Positions 47,732-60,508 of a stretch of DNA of 64,000 nucleotides are shown here, one piece after another; the first letter of the stretch is position 1; every line of letters starts with the position of its first letter. This DNA is from Salminus brasiliensis. Lineage: Eukaryota; Chordata; Actinopteri; Characiformes; Bryconidae. The stretch spans positions 19,863,490 to 19,927,489 of the forward strand of contig NC_132899.1 of the NCBI RefSeq assembly GCF_030463535.1, in the 5' to 3' direction. Under the pieces are notes generated by a model. The model saw only the letters and a list, made by a program, of their open reading frames with translations. It had not been told where the DNA came from and ran no database searches. A program made the translations under genes and the position numbers.

Positions 47732-50700
47732 TTAGTTGGGGCTATGGCATCGGCAGGCAGGGTTGTGTGGCTGGCAGCAGGGCACTGCAGCCTGTGTTAC
47801 GGTGTAGTCTGCAGTAGATACATTGTCTGTGGCAATGTCCCATAGCAGTGCCTCCCGTTTGCTCTCCACTTCCTTCAGAGCAGCGAGATACTCCTCACTG
47901 GCCGGATCTAGCGCTGACTCCTCTGCTTCATCCTTAGCAAGATCAAAAATCAAAGGGGGGTCATGAAGTTCTGGTACTCCAGTTCCTCCACCACAGGCTT
48001 CTGCACCACCTGAGAAAATAAAACAGCAGCTCATTGCCTCAGTATCTGACTAGGAGAATGTTGACCGAGAACCTGCATGGGAGCCAGTCTGAAACTGGAC
48101 ACTCAGAAAATGTCCTAAGGTAACTGCATTTAAAGAAGAAAAGGAACCATATAAATGTGCCAGTTGCATTGTTTTGCCTGTAATTATTGAATATGAATCC
48201 TTATATCACATGATGTCTACGAGTTTAAGAGATTTCATGTGATTAATTTCTTTCTTAAAGCAGCATTATGCTTTACACATGCATTTCTGGACAACCTATG
48301 AGAAACAGGACCTCTCCTGTTTCTTCAGAATTCCTACAGAAATTTCCTTATTACGATTCCTTATAGTGATTCTAAGCTGTTATTCTAAGGCAAAAATAAT
48401 ACATACTGTTGCATTAACATCTCGGAACCAGTGGTTCCACAAACCATAAGCAGCTCCAGACTGACACTGATTTGCAATGTTAAGGTTAAGAGGTTTCGTG
48501 TGGTTCATTTGTACTGTAAACTGTGGTACTGATTATTCAAATTCAGTTATACATTACAACAGAGACCTGTGATGTAAAAGGCCTTGTGACGTCCCACCCT
48601 CACAGTCTGCAAGTCTCCAAACTGCCCTGCTGCTCCGCTGTTCGGATGCATGAGACTCTGAGCATGGAGGACAAAGATAGTTACAGTGTGTGCTACATAG
48701 TGGTTTGCCAGTTTCTAAGGTACACACTGTGCCCTGTGGCCATTTTATCTGAAACACCTACCATATGAGCCTGGAAGGATAAAGAACCCTTGAGGAACCA
48801 TTTGAAAGTGTGAGAGGTGCTCCTGATAAAATGAGTAACACGTGTAGCTGTATGGTACAGGTGTTTAATAAACTGGGAACTTAGTGTGTGTCCCTGTTTT
48901 GATTTCCGAATTAGCCATCATGCGCAAAATGCCACAGAGAACCACAAGAATGTTTCAGCCAAAGGATGTTTAAAGAACCATTTCTGTAAACAAGGTGTGT
49001 GCAGATGTTAAAAAAAAACTTTTTTTTTAATGTAGATCACAGCTCCTGAATGCTGTCATACCTCATGTCCAGTTTCGGCATCATGGAGCAGAACATTTGT
49101 TATATCAATGCCATCATAACGTCTGTCCGACGGTGGCTCCACACCAGCTAGAGAAAGGACTGTAGGGAAGATGTCCAAACCACTGGACATAATGAAGAAG
49201 AGAGAGAGACACTCTTTATAAAGGCAGATTTTAGGTCATACCTATGATGAAGTGCTCATACCTCAGCAGTGCACTGCTGGTGGTGTTGGGGGATATCTTC
49301 CCAGGCCAGCTGACCAATGTTGGAACTCTGTGGCCTCCTTCCCAAGTGGTCCTCTTGGCTGAGCCTCCGCCTGATCAAAGAAAATCAAAATACTGATCTC
49401 TAAAAACTACCTACACACACACACTCAGTGATAAATGATGACATTGGATATCAGACAGATAACTAATAGGATAAATTGCTCCTCTATTAAAAGTGTATCT
49501 GTTGTTAAGCCTGGTTAAATCTGCCTTCAGTAGTACAACATTAAGCCCAACTGTGACTATACACCGATCAGCCATAACATTAATACCACTTGCCTAGGTC
49601 CATTTGACCATTGCTAGCATAGGTTTCACAAGACCTCTGAAGTAGGGCTGGGTAAAAATACTATATCACAATATTTAAAGGCTTTTTTTCACGATACACG
49701 TAATCACGGACTAAAAACAGATCCTTAAAAACTACTATTCAGAGACTCTCCCGTACTGAATTCAGTGATTTTTATTCAACATCTGCTGCTCTTCATATAA
49801 TCAAACCAGTCTAATGACATTGTTTGTAATGGATCATGCATCAGTGCTTATTATGAATCCTGCATCAGTGTTTATGAAAGACTAACAGTAGCCTGTTATC
49901 ACGATAACAAAATTTATCACAATGCAAAAATAAATCTTCATATTGCCCAGCTCTACTCTGAAGGTATCCTGTGGTATCTGGCACCAAGATGTTAGCAGCA
50001 GATCCTTTAAACCCTATAAATTGTGAGGTGGAGCCTCCATAAATCGCATCTGTGAGCCATGAGTGCCCATGAATCTGTTGCCGGTTCACCATTCCGAGTT
50101 CCATTCATGGACCACATTTGATAGGTACTGATCACTGCATACCGGAGAAACCCGCCTGAAGGGGCTGATGTGGAGATGCTCTGACCCAGTCGTCTAGCCA
50201 TTACAGTTTATCCCTTGTCAAAGTGGCTCAGATTATTAGACTTGCCCATTTTTTCTGCTTTTGACACATACATAACCTTCAAGAACTGACTGTCCACTTG
50301 CTGCCTAATATCCACCTCTGATGTACTGATTTATATGAAGACAATCAATGTTTATCCCTTTACTTGTCTGGTACTAATATTATGGCAGATCTGTGTCTGT
50401 CTAGCAAGGAGTTGTGAACACATGGATGAACCTCATATTACTTTTTGTTACACACATTATGCAAATTCATTAGTGCATGAAGCAGTTATTATATAGAGAC
50501 CTATCCAGAGACCTTATCCAGAGCGACAGAGCTTTGCTTTTTACTCAAGATTAACTTCAGCTTGTTTGAATAGACTAAAAATTCAAAGATCCCTCTAAGC
50601 TTAAACACTACTAAGTCAGTAAGAAGACCTTGCACAGTATACAATGCACTGTAGCGCAGGGGAGGGGGAAATCAAGTGCCAGAGGCCAGAACAGTGGATT

Positions 50701-53700
50701 TCCCGGTGCTTTCCCTGCTCTAACACACCAACTAAACCTGTGCTTAAGCAGGAAAAACACATAACCATGCAGGAATCCAGCCCCACCCTCCACTCAACAA
50801 CACTGCTAGCTTGATGCTAACAAGCACTTAGACTTGCATAGAGATGCTACTGGTATTGGTTACTATTGTTGTGGTAATTTGGTAAGCAGAAACTACTTAT
50901 AAAGGTAAACATGTCTCAATTATACACTCAATTATGCAGTATTATGATATTTTCATTACTCATTATAATTCATAATTATTCATTATTAGACAACACAATT
51001 AAACCAACCGTGGAATGACTGCAATGGCACAGCCATTCGAGTCCCTCGAGTACCTGTTATAGTTTAGGTTCTCATTGTAGGAGATTCCCAGGAGTTTCCA
51101 GATTTTCAGCAATACATAAATGGCATGCTATTCTAGCTGATTATTTTCTGTTTGGAAATTTCTCCAAATTAACTCACTTCAAACTTCAAATTAATGTTTG
51201 TAATGATACAAAACCTTCAGAAACTGTGTATTCTAATATATTAATCCTGTAGAAAGGTTTTTAAATAAGAAATAGGAAGCTATAAAGCTGTTAAATAAGG
51301 CCTTTCAAGAAGTATCCAGAATATACAACAGAGCTGTAGATGCTTCTAAAATGACCCCGAAAGCTGCATAAGACCAAAAATACATTTATAATTAAACTGA
51401 TGTCCAGAATTCCTTCTGTTTCCAACGTAAAGAAAATGATCGTCAACAGAAAATTAATATTATTAATCATTTAATATTTGTTGTTTATCCTAAAATGCTT
51501 AAAATATTGAACAAAACATCTTAAAATATCATTTGGTGCGTAGTGTATAATATTAAATTCTATTTTTTTACTGTGTAGAAAACAAAAAAAATGTATTCAT
51601 ATGACAATTTTCAAAAACGTTTTGGTTGTTACCTCTGCTCGTCTGCCACCTCCCAACAAACGGCCCAGCGCTTCCCGCAAACTGGCATTTCTGCTCCCAG
51701 GGGCCATTATCACCTGAAAGATGTACAGTGGGACATTAGATCTGCACCCCCCTGAATGCTGGGATACTTTTATCCTATGAATGTTTTAGTAGCTCTAAAA
51801 AAGTTGCATTCATTATTCACTATGGACTGTAGGAACCCACCACCACAACCCAACCTCAATAGGACTTTATGCACACCTAATATTCATAACAGACTCACCC
51901 GTAAACCACATGAGCGTGTTCTCCACGCTAAAGGCCTCTAAGGCAAGCCTGATGGACCCCACCAAACTGTCCATATCACTGAGACTTGCAGCATAGGCAT
52001 CCTTTGCAGTTATATTCAGAAGGTGGTAATGGAACAGAGGGACGTGCATATGAGCCAGAGCCACATACAGCAGGAAAGGCTGCCCCCTATTCCTAGACAC
52101 ATGCACATACACACACACATGCATACACAAAAAAGAAAACGATTCACATAGCAGTACAATAAAACAGTCATAATATAATATATATTATAGAATATATAAT
52201 ATAATATATATAATGTATAGTCATCAGTCTAGGAGGCTTTTTTTAAACACTAATTTATTCGAAAGATCATCAGCAGCACAGAATAATATCATATAATAAA
52301 GATATAGTGGGAAAAAATTCTTTAAATAATTGTATTAACTATTAAAAAAATAAACTTATATACATATTTCTATTTACAATAGGGAAATACAACAGCAAAG
52401 TCTGAAAGACATGAAAAACAACGACAAGTAACTGTATTATTCAGATGCCTGGGTTTCTTGGCAAGCGACGTGAAGCTGACTTTAGCTCAGCTGCCTCGAG
52501 ATTCAGTCTGAAGTAAAAGGCAGTAATGTGAAATAGGAGCTGGGCAGAAAATACTCCACCAACTTGTGATCTATCCTTGGACTATGTCAGAGGTCAAAGC
52601 CACAGTCCTCTGCTTGACCAGGCAAACTAAACAGGCATGTTTGTAGATGAGGTATGTAATACCTCAACAGATCAAAGTCCCTCAGGGACTCAGTTGCTTA
52701 AAAGCTGTTCAAAATGAGGATACACTTTCAGTCCCCATTAAGGCTGGCTCCTCAACCTTGTACAAATCCAAAGACCAAAAAGATGCCAATTACCAGAGGA
52801 TAATGACTGGGCTTTTTTGTGAGTTAGTTCATCAGAACTAGTTGGAGCCTTACAGCTGGAACCTCTGTAGTTGGGACCTTAAACCCACTCCACAGTCACG
52901 CCACCATTCATCATGATGCCAATGTTTCAATAACCCATGTACACGTTTCAGCAGTTTTTTCTTCATAAGCAGAGAGAGAGGACATACCTAGCAGTCAAAA
53001 TCTGCCCCACTGCAGCTTTAGCATATCGTCCTGTGAGGTCCCATAAGTCCAAGGGTTGTTCAATGATAGTCTGGTTTTCAAAGAGAGGTAACGCTACTTT
53101 AGTGTCACATCCTCCGTGCTTCCTGCTGAGCAGAAGTTCGGCACTTCTTAGTAAAAGAGACCAAGGCAGATTATGGAAGCTAAATCTAATGCAAACCCCC
53201 TGATCTATATGCTCATCTAATGTGAGTTACATGAGCATGAGCTGACCTGCTATGTTTACTTTGCTGACATGGGTGACAGCTGGGAAGGTCAAAGCCAGGT
53301 TTGTCCGTGCAGCCCATGTCATTACTATATGGAATACCCAGGTAATAGTCAAAGCCTGTAGTAGAGAAAAAACAAGAACATGTGGTCAGATCTTTCCCTT
53401 TGTCATAGTATAGCTCAGAAATGTTGAACATTAGGGAAACACATTGGTAAAGAATTGGATTTGATGTGGTTGAACATAAAATCAGATTTCATGAGTGAGG
53501 CACTATTACAGTCTAATGGTCCCATTGCAAAACCAAAGAGGCACAATTTGGACAAGTGACATGTCTTCCCAATCAACAACATTTTGCACAGTGGATCGAG
53601 AATTTAGGGACTTGCTTTTATTATTATTTAAGATTTTGTGAATGTCTTCATTCAACCAGTCACCCAAAGAACATCTGTGACTGGCCAGGACATTCACAGA

Positions 53701-55207
53701 AGACAACAAGACCTTCAGTGATTGGTTAGAGCATGGTGTATCCAATCTTGGTCCTGAAGATCTACCGCCAAGGAGTGCTCAGGTACAACAGCTGTGATGT
53801 TAATAAGGCCTAAAAGGTCTTCATTACTTGTATCAGGTGTGTTATCCAGGTAAATCACCAGGACTGGGCAAGCCTGCGTTAGGGGTTCATTTACATACTG
53901 AATACCAGCATTATGAAGGTTGACATTTTAAAGCCTTACTACACAGTTATGGACAATATTAACAGCTAACATTAATCATCAATTTCCATGATGCAACAGC
54001 ATGTTTAAATATTATATAAACTGTCATTTTACTGTATCTCTGCTGAATAGTTCAAAATAATATGGACTTACCTCTGTGGATTGGATGGTAGGGACCATTG
54101 TGTCCGAGATGCCATTTTCCTGTAGCCAACAGATCAACATTAGACAATATTAGACATATATTAGACAAAATAATATTACATATATTTTTTGTAATATCCG
54201 AAGAAAAGTAACTTGCAGTACCATGCTTGAACAGATCATCACAATAAGGGAAACTACAGTACTCTGCCTTTAGCTCTTTATTTAAACTTGAGCCACAAAT
54301 GAGTCGCTGTAGAGACAGTGTGGCATGCATTAATCAGGAACTAATCTCAGCATCAGGCTGAGAGAAGATGTTAATCAGAGAGTGTTCTGCTGAACAGTGC
54401 TTTAAAGGCATGCTGAGTCTACCAATCATGGCGGTGTAATAGCCTGCATCACGAAGAAGCTGAGCAAATGTGGTCTCGTTAAGTGGAAGTCCTCCGATAG
54501 ACCCTTTTGCAAAGTTATGGGTGACTCCATTGCGTAAGCCGTGTCTGCCGGTCAGCAGGGCAGCACGCGATGGAGAGCACGTCGAGGCAGGAGAGTGGAA
54601 GTCAGTAAACCTGCAAAACAACCACTCACACAGTCAGGACCAGAAACAGTCAATATATTTAATAACTGTCATTTTTTGATGGTTGTAGGAATATTACGAT
54701 TAAGATTTAAGGAAAACTGCTTTTTTCAATTCTTGAATATTTGTCTTTATCTGCTAACACACTTCACAAAAACTTCACAATATACAGTTATTTAACAGAA
54801 GTGATGAAAGGGAATATTTTAAATATATATTAATAATATTTGTTGTCTCATAAAAAGCCATATTTACTTGCCAAAATATAATTGTTGCTGTGTTTCACAA
54901 AATCTTAAAATAAGCCCTGCTATGTATTGTCAATATATTCCAAAATATATATTATTGTTGAACTTAAAAACTCTTCATTTCACCTTTTGCCTTCCAGTCT
55001 TAACATGTTCAGCCAGGGTGTCGTACTGTCAGACTGTTTGGTCCAGAGATCTCCCCAACCAATATCATCTGCCAGGATAATGATAAAATTGGGCCTCTCT
55101 CTCATCTTCGTCTTGTCTCCATGTTCAAGGCCACTGTTGATGTAATACACCAGTCCCGAGACTAGAGAGCAAAATAGGAGCAGCACACAGAATCCAACTT
55201 CTGCCAT
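47732..55207 (-). CDS. arsg: Arylsulfatase G, lysosomal sulfatase
   Basis: ARSG is the lysosomal glucosamine-3-O-sulfatase of heparan sulfate breakdown. Eleven exons join in frame: 55207-54984, 54610-54423, 54119-54072, 53355-53247, 53125-52988, 52092-51899, 51713-51633, 49370-49262, 49182-49062, 48657-48567 and 48009-47732. They give 526 residues (human 525). A signal peptide spans about 1-22. Metal-binding Asp47-Asp48 lie in [11 protein letters not shown]. Cys86 in CSPSR is the residue converted to formylglycine. [30 protein letters not shown] and [10 protein letters not shown] are further sulfatase or ARSG signatures. The C-terminus is Cys-rich ([11 protein letters not shown]). The exon at 53125 has a tandem acceptor, so one residue is uncertain. 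The 2.2-kb intron 51632-49371 carries a nested transposon. The gene is head-to-head with slc16a6, as in human. Confidence 0.96.
49560..50396 (-). mobile_element. Internally deleted Tc1-like transposon in arsg intron
   Basis: Terminal inverted repeats ACACCGATCAGCCATAACAT (49561) and the complement-like TAATATTATGGCAGATCTGT (50375) flank about 835 bases, 313 of which are a nested insertion. Internal blocks such as CTGTGGTATCTGGCACCAAG and GGAGATGCTCTGACCCAGTC are those of a widespread fish Tc1-like element read in reverse. Most of the transposase is gone, so the copy is non-autonomous. Confidence 0.85.
49635..49963 (+). mobile_element. hAT-like MITE nested inside the Tc1 copy
   Basis: A 313-bp element (49643-49955) begins TAGGGCTGGGTAAAAATA and ends ATATTGCCCAGCTCTA, giving imperfect inverted repeats TAG(G/A)GCTGGG(T/C)AA. 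It is bounded by exact 8-bp duplications CTCTGAAG at 49635-49642 and 49956-49963. Eight-base duplications are typical of the hAT superfamily. Removing the element and one duplication restores the continuous Tc1 sequence (CTCTGAAG then GTATCCTGTGG). It has no coding capacity. Confidence 0.9.
50400..51632. other. arsg: arsg intron remainder
   Basis: Between the Tc1 copy and the upstream arsg exon I see no further exon or repeat array, only AT-rich sequence. Confidence 0.5.
53745..53875 (-). mobile_element. Short DNA-transposon-like repeat in arsg intron
   Basis: TATCCAATCTTGGTCCTGAA then GATCTACCGCC and later TATCAGGTGTGTTATCCAG follow the layout of the fish repeat seen at about 47.16 kb. Ends are degraded. 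Confidence 0.4.
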
Positions 55208-55284
55208 TTAGAGATATGAAATCTGTCAAGAAAAAAAACATTCATAAAATTCCATAAACATAACTCTATAGAGAAAATTGAAAG

Positions 55285-55605
55285 CAGCCATTCAAGCAGA
55301 TATGCGTGAAATCACTGTCGTGTTGGAAGGTCCAATGACACCCAAGCTTCAACTGTCTCACAGAAGACATGATGTTTTCTCCTAGGATTTCCTGATTCTT
55401 AATCAAATCCATCCTGACCTACAAATGCTACAGGCTTCCAGTGCCAAAAAAAGCAAACCAGACCCAGAGCATCACTGAGCCACCTCCATGCTTCACTGTA
55501 GGGGGGCACTTCTCTTCTTCATACAGACATGCTGCTGATCCACCGGCCTGAAAGATTTTGTTTCATCACTCCACAGAACAGAATCCTAAAAGTTCTGTGG
55601 AGCGA
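55285..55605 (-). mobile_element. Tc1-like transposase fragment upstream of arsg
   Basis: On the minus strand this reads as pieces of a Tc1-like transposase from a different family than the 3.1/27.8/38.2 kb copies. On the plus strand, TTCTGTGGAGCGATTAAAC and CCACCTCCATGCTTCACTGT are recognisable reverse-complement blocks of transposase regions. No complete ends are seen. It lies 80 bases before the arsg ATG, possibly in its 5' UTR or promoter. Confidence 0.65.
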
Positions 55606-55609
55606 TTAA

Positions 55610-56944
55610 ACAAAAGTGGATTTTTTTAAGAACCTAATTTGCAGTGGGGTTGAAAGATTTTTAGAGTATCTAAAATATTTTAAAATCTAAAATATTGCAA
55701 TGTGACTTTCTGACCTCTCCCTGGGACTCTCCCTTATTTCAATGTAAAGTCCACCACATCTATGCAGAGTGTTCTCTCCTCTGGGTCCCAAGAGACTCTC
55801 CAGGCCAGCAGTAATGGCTGTTACATAACAGGCTAACAAACTTCACTTAATGCAGCAGTCCCCTTACAGCACAGTCAAATTCAGTACCCTGCTCCTGGCT
55901 CAGACTACTGCAGAAAGAGAGGGAGAAGCAGACAAACAGGCCCTATTATTTTAATACCAGATCAACTCTAATGGACCAGGGGGCTGAGAGCATGATTTCT
56001 TAATCAGTGTTGAGCGTAACCCAATCCTCACAGCTTGCACGGCTGGAACCACCCACCGGGCCAGCTGCATTTTTTTTTTCAAAGCAGTCTCCAGACAGCA
56101 CATGTACTTTTGGCAGAGAAACACACTGCAGTGGCAGGCAGAGGATCAGTAGTGTTTTTCCCCTTTAACCTGTAAGAACAGGTAAGATCTTCTCCATGTT
56201 CTTTCTTGCTTTCACTTATGTACTTTCAACATTACGCAAACTGTTGTAATACTTTTTTTATTTTTAAGTCCATTAATGTTCTACAACTAAATGAAGCTTG
56301 ACAAGAAAGAAATATCACAGAGCTTTTGATTCCTCTGAACGAGATGATTTTGTGAGATTTTGTGTAATTAGAGCTTGTATTGTTGCACATAGTACTAACT
56401 TTGTTTGGCTTCATTTGACCAAAAAAAAAAAATAAAAATAAAAAGATTTGACATAATACACTAATTTAAAAAAGTGAATAAATAAAAAAATAAAAAATAA
56501 TACATTGTAAATAGTGATAAACAAAAAAAAAACAACATTATTATGTGCTTAAGCAAGCTCAGAAAACATATGGGGACATTTAGATTTTAAGCTTTTGAAT
56601 ATTCATGGGTTAAAAAGACTGCTGGGTATTTAGTTTAATACTTTAAACAGTTGTAAGTGATTGTAAGTAAATCTGAACAGACAAATCTCTGAAAATCTGA
56701 ACAAATCTCTGCTGTCCTCAGTTTGGCAAAGCAAATAAACGGATGTGTGCCACTGGCCTGTTATTGATCTTAGCACTGTTACACTGACCTCATACACACT
56801 TCTAATGTAGGTTACCCGCACAGGACACCAGTTTCTACACAGGTCAGTAGGTGAGGAGGTTTCTAATGTTACTTTTTTATTCTGATTACCGAGATTTAGG
56901 ATCTAGTGAGCACATTAAAGTTCCCTATGTGTGAGCTGGTGCAT

Positions 56945-56976
<32 letters not shown>

Positions 56977-57100
56977 TTTACATTTATTTCTTTATTTCTT
57001 TATTTAATAATAATAATTTTCCAAGTCATGTCAATTTGGTCTGAGAATAAGAGCACTTCACCTACTGACCTGTGTAGGTAGGAACTGGTGTCCTGTGCTG
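55610..57100. other. Spacer between arsg start and slc16a6 promoter
   Basis: AT-rich with A-runs near 56420-56540 and an (AT)n tract near 56952-56977. No exon is supportable; a non-coding arsg first exon may lie here or in the CG-rich patch beyond. Confidence 0.4.
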
Positions 57101-57149
57101 GTAAACTACATCAGAGGTGTGTATCTGAGGTCAATGTAACTGTGTGTTC

Positions 57150-57490
57150 TCCTAGCCACACGCCACACACGTGCACGGTTGTGATTTCGGCGTTAGTGCG
57201 CATGCGCAGCCAATGAGCATCTAAAGCGCGCCCCAGTTTTCTGTGGTCTGCTGCAGCTGCCTCACAGCTTCCTCTCTCTCCCGACGACAGAGGACAGCAA
57301 AACAACAACAACTAACGTTTGAAACAGGTCTATAAGCCACTAACAGACTACCTTAAACATGGACTACCTCAAGTATTTCTCACCGAGAACGAAACGTGTT
57401 GGTTTAGCTGCTCGCTCCTCCGGCGCCTTGCTTCACTGTTATATTTACAGGGTCGCGTCTTACGTCATGTTGCTGTCACGTGGTCAAAAA
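57150..57490. promoter_or_regulatory. Divergent arsg/slc16a6 promoter patch
   Basis: A CG-rich island contains TGCGCATGCGCA (57197-57208, perfect NRF1 palindrome), CCAAT at 57210-57214, TACGTCAT (57461-57468, CRE-like) and GTCACGTGGT (57475-57484, E-box close to the TFEB CLEAR motif). A donor (GAAACAG|GTCTAT near 57327) suggests a non-coding slc16a6 first exon on the plus strand. Motif roles are inferred. Confidence 0.55.
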
Positions 57491-57629
57491 CTTTGTCAAA
57501 ACAAGAAACAAACACACTTTATTTTCACATGTTTATGGTCAGAAACGACTTCCGTATCAAACCCAGTACCCACCAGTGTTACTATTACTCTGTTTAATAT
57601 GGTCATGAACATCTACTCACACCAGTGAC

Positions 57630-59093
57630 GTGTGTTACCCCCCCATCATGTCCACTGACTTGTTGATATCTTGTTCTGCTGGGTTTCAAATGATGAAACT
57701 GTGATATTGAGGGATAGTAAACATTGCATAGCAACAGATTGAGGGATACTTAGCCTTTATTATTATAATAAACTTTATTTTCAGAGAGAATTTCATTTAA
57801 ATATATATAAATATTTAAATTCATTTTATCATTGAGATGACAATAACTCCAAAATAACTACTAGACCACTCTTCAGGCCACACACCATTACACCACATAA
57901 TGCTGTCTGATAATCTAGTGAGCGAAGGAAACATAGCTGTCATAGCTGAAACATAGGTATGACATATAAACAACTAGGACAGAAATGGCAGAAAGACATT
58001 TTAAAAGGAATGAAATAATATAAAATACTATTTTAAAAACATAAATCTTAAAATCAGTTCCAGTGTAACCAACGCAGGGTTTTAGAGCCTGTGTTATATG
58101 ATCTGTGTGTGAGTGTTATTGCCGTTCTTTATATTACAGCTGTCAGGCACTAAAGGGAGCATTGCAGTAATCCTGAATGGCTGCCACAAAGCAGGTGTAA
58201 TAAGCTTGGTACTGGTACTGGCTCTTGGTACTGAAGGGGTTGTGACAGACCTTCAAGATATTATGTAGGAAATAGTGGGCTATGTCAGTTTGCTAACATA
58301 ACTGATGGTATTGACTAAAGCGTGCTCAGACAAAAGGAAGCAAAATAGATCAGCTCATCATTCTTCAGTTCCTTTTTTCCAATAAACAGAACTTTTTTTG
58401 TTTGGTTGAGAGAATTATAAAACACATGACATTTCAGCTAGTAAAATCATATTGTTGCGTCCAGGGGCGTCGGCAGGGATTTTGGGACCCGAGAAAAGAT
58501 ATTACACTGGGTTCCACAACTCTTAACAATTCTGCCTAAATACTCAAATGTTTTTTAAGGTCCCTGTCAGTCACAGGCCCTAACTCCCCCCAACCTTGAT
58601 TCAAAAACTTCAAATCTCCAAATCGACAACTTTGCAAAAAGCTTTTAATAACTTTCAGTGTTAAAGATTGGAGTACTTCTATTGGTCCATTCATCATTAC
58701 ACTTGTATACAATATAATGAACAAAAATACCAGATTTAGGTTATGCCAAAATGTGAAAAACAGCTAAAACCATACAGATAAATGGCTCAGAATTGATCCC
58801 ACTAGATCATGATTATCATACATATAAGTATGACAGCCAGAATGATAGGTTCTCCCAGCACATTAAAAATGGGCCAGAGAGGTGGTTTCGACTCACTATA
58901 ATGTGGATGAATGGATCATTGTAGTGATAAACTCACTTCATCCAGGACATCAGGTGAGCATTTAGCTAGTGGCTGTTTAAAAGGTTAGTGGACAGTGGTT
59001 CATAATGTCAGGCATGTTAAGACAGTTGTAATTTTGGGAAGTGTTGTAGTACTTGAGTAAATGATCTCGTTTATCTCTCTTGTTTGTTAACAG
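57630..59093 (+). other. slc16a6: slc16a6 5' intron
   Basis: If the first exon ends near 57327, this is its intron, closing with the acceptor TTAACAG at 59093. No other feature is recognised. Confidence 0.4.
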
Positions 59094-59110
59094 TCTTCAC
59101 CTCAGAAATC

Positions 59111-60472
59111 ATGGCATTCTGGGTTTTCAGAAAAGACGGGTGCCTGGGACCAAAAGTATATTCTGAGGTCCCAGATGGAGGCTGGGGTTGGATCGTGGCT
59201 GTGGCCTTTTTTCTTGTTGAGGTCTTCACCTACGGGGTTATCAAAATCTTTGGCATTTTCCTTAAGGACCTGGTGTATGAGTTTAAGGAGACCAACAGCC
59301 GAGTTTCATGGATCATCTCAATATGTGTGTTTATCATGACTTTCACAGGTAAGATCCATACAGGTCCATTCTGGCAAACCCAACATCAGCGGAAAACGGA
59401 CTTGACGTTTATGTGCTCATCTGTTTAACCTTCTCGTCCATTTACACATTGATCGTCTGCTCAGCACCGCTCTCAACTGTGCTGAGTAATCGGTTTGGCT
59501 TCCAGCCTGTCGTGGTACTTGGAGGAATCCTCATTTCCCTGGGAACAATCTCCACTGCTTTCACCAGCTACATCAGTCAGATTTACATCACCATCGGGAT
59601 TGTTGCTGGTAATCAGATCTGTTTGTTTTAATACGAATAATGTGGTCATTTGTCAAGATTTAGATCCTAATCAATATCTATTACTGTTATCATTCACAAG
59701 AACAAAATGCAGATGATAACTTTAATCATTGTTATTGTATATGAAGAGATTTATATGTGAAAGTTCGAGCACACTTAGCCACACAATTTCTTCATTGAGA
59801 ATAAGTAAACACACCCGCTGTTGATCTGTCAAACATAAATTACAACATTTTACTTAAAATGTATCCTTTATAATATAAAAATCGAAACACTTGTTTTACA
59901 CAAACTATATGGACAAAAGTATTGGGACACCTGCTCATTTATTGTTTCTTCTGAAATCAAGGGAATTTTTAAAAAGAGTTTATCCTGCTTTTGTTGGTCT
60001 ACTGTCCAAGAAAGGCATTCTAGTAGATTCTGGAGCATTGGTACGAGGTATTTCTGTTTGCATTTATCAACAAATGTGTTAAATTTGAGGTCAGTACGTT
60101 GGATGATTACCACCCCACCTCATTCCCAACTCCCAACTCATCCAAAAAGTATTGGATGGAGCACTGTCATATTAGAGAACACAGTTCCACAGTGCTGGGG
60201 GGCTTTATACTCCTCTAGCCATGCCTGGCATTAGGCATGGTTTCAATAGGTTCATGTTTATCTGCTCCAGAGAGTCCTATTCTGTAAGTGGCCTTCAGCT
60301 TATTATGCTGTTAAATGCTTTTAGAGATTTTACAGCTTTTTAAGAGATTTGTTGGCATTTTGTGGAATCAATTCCTCCCTCCTCCTGTGCAATATTGCCA
60401 GGTGTTCTTTTAATGAAATGCAGTTCCGTCATACGTCGAGAAATTCCACTTCTTCATTTTTAGATTTAGTAG

Positions 60473-60508
<36 letters not shown>

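Noticed and set aside
48100-49060. Possible loss of an arsg exon between the SGLDIFP exon and the last exon
   Set aside because: A small in-frame exon was found at 48657-48567 ([13 protein letters not shown]), so the gene is complete.
57319-57628. Open frames of about 90 codons in the divergent promoter patch
   Set aside because: They overlap each other in different frames and sit on a predicted splice donor; CG-rich sequence readily gives such frames.
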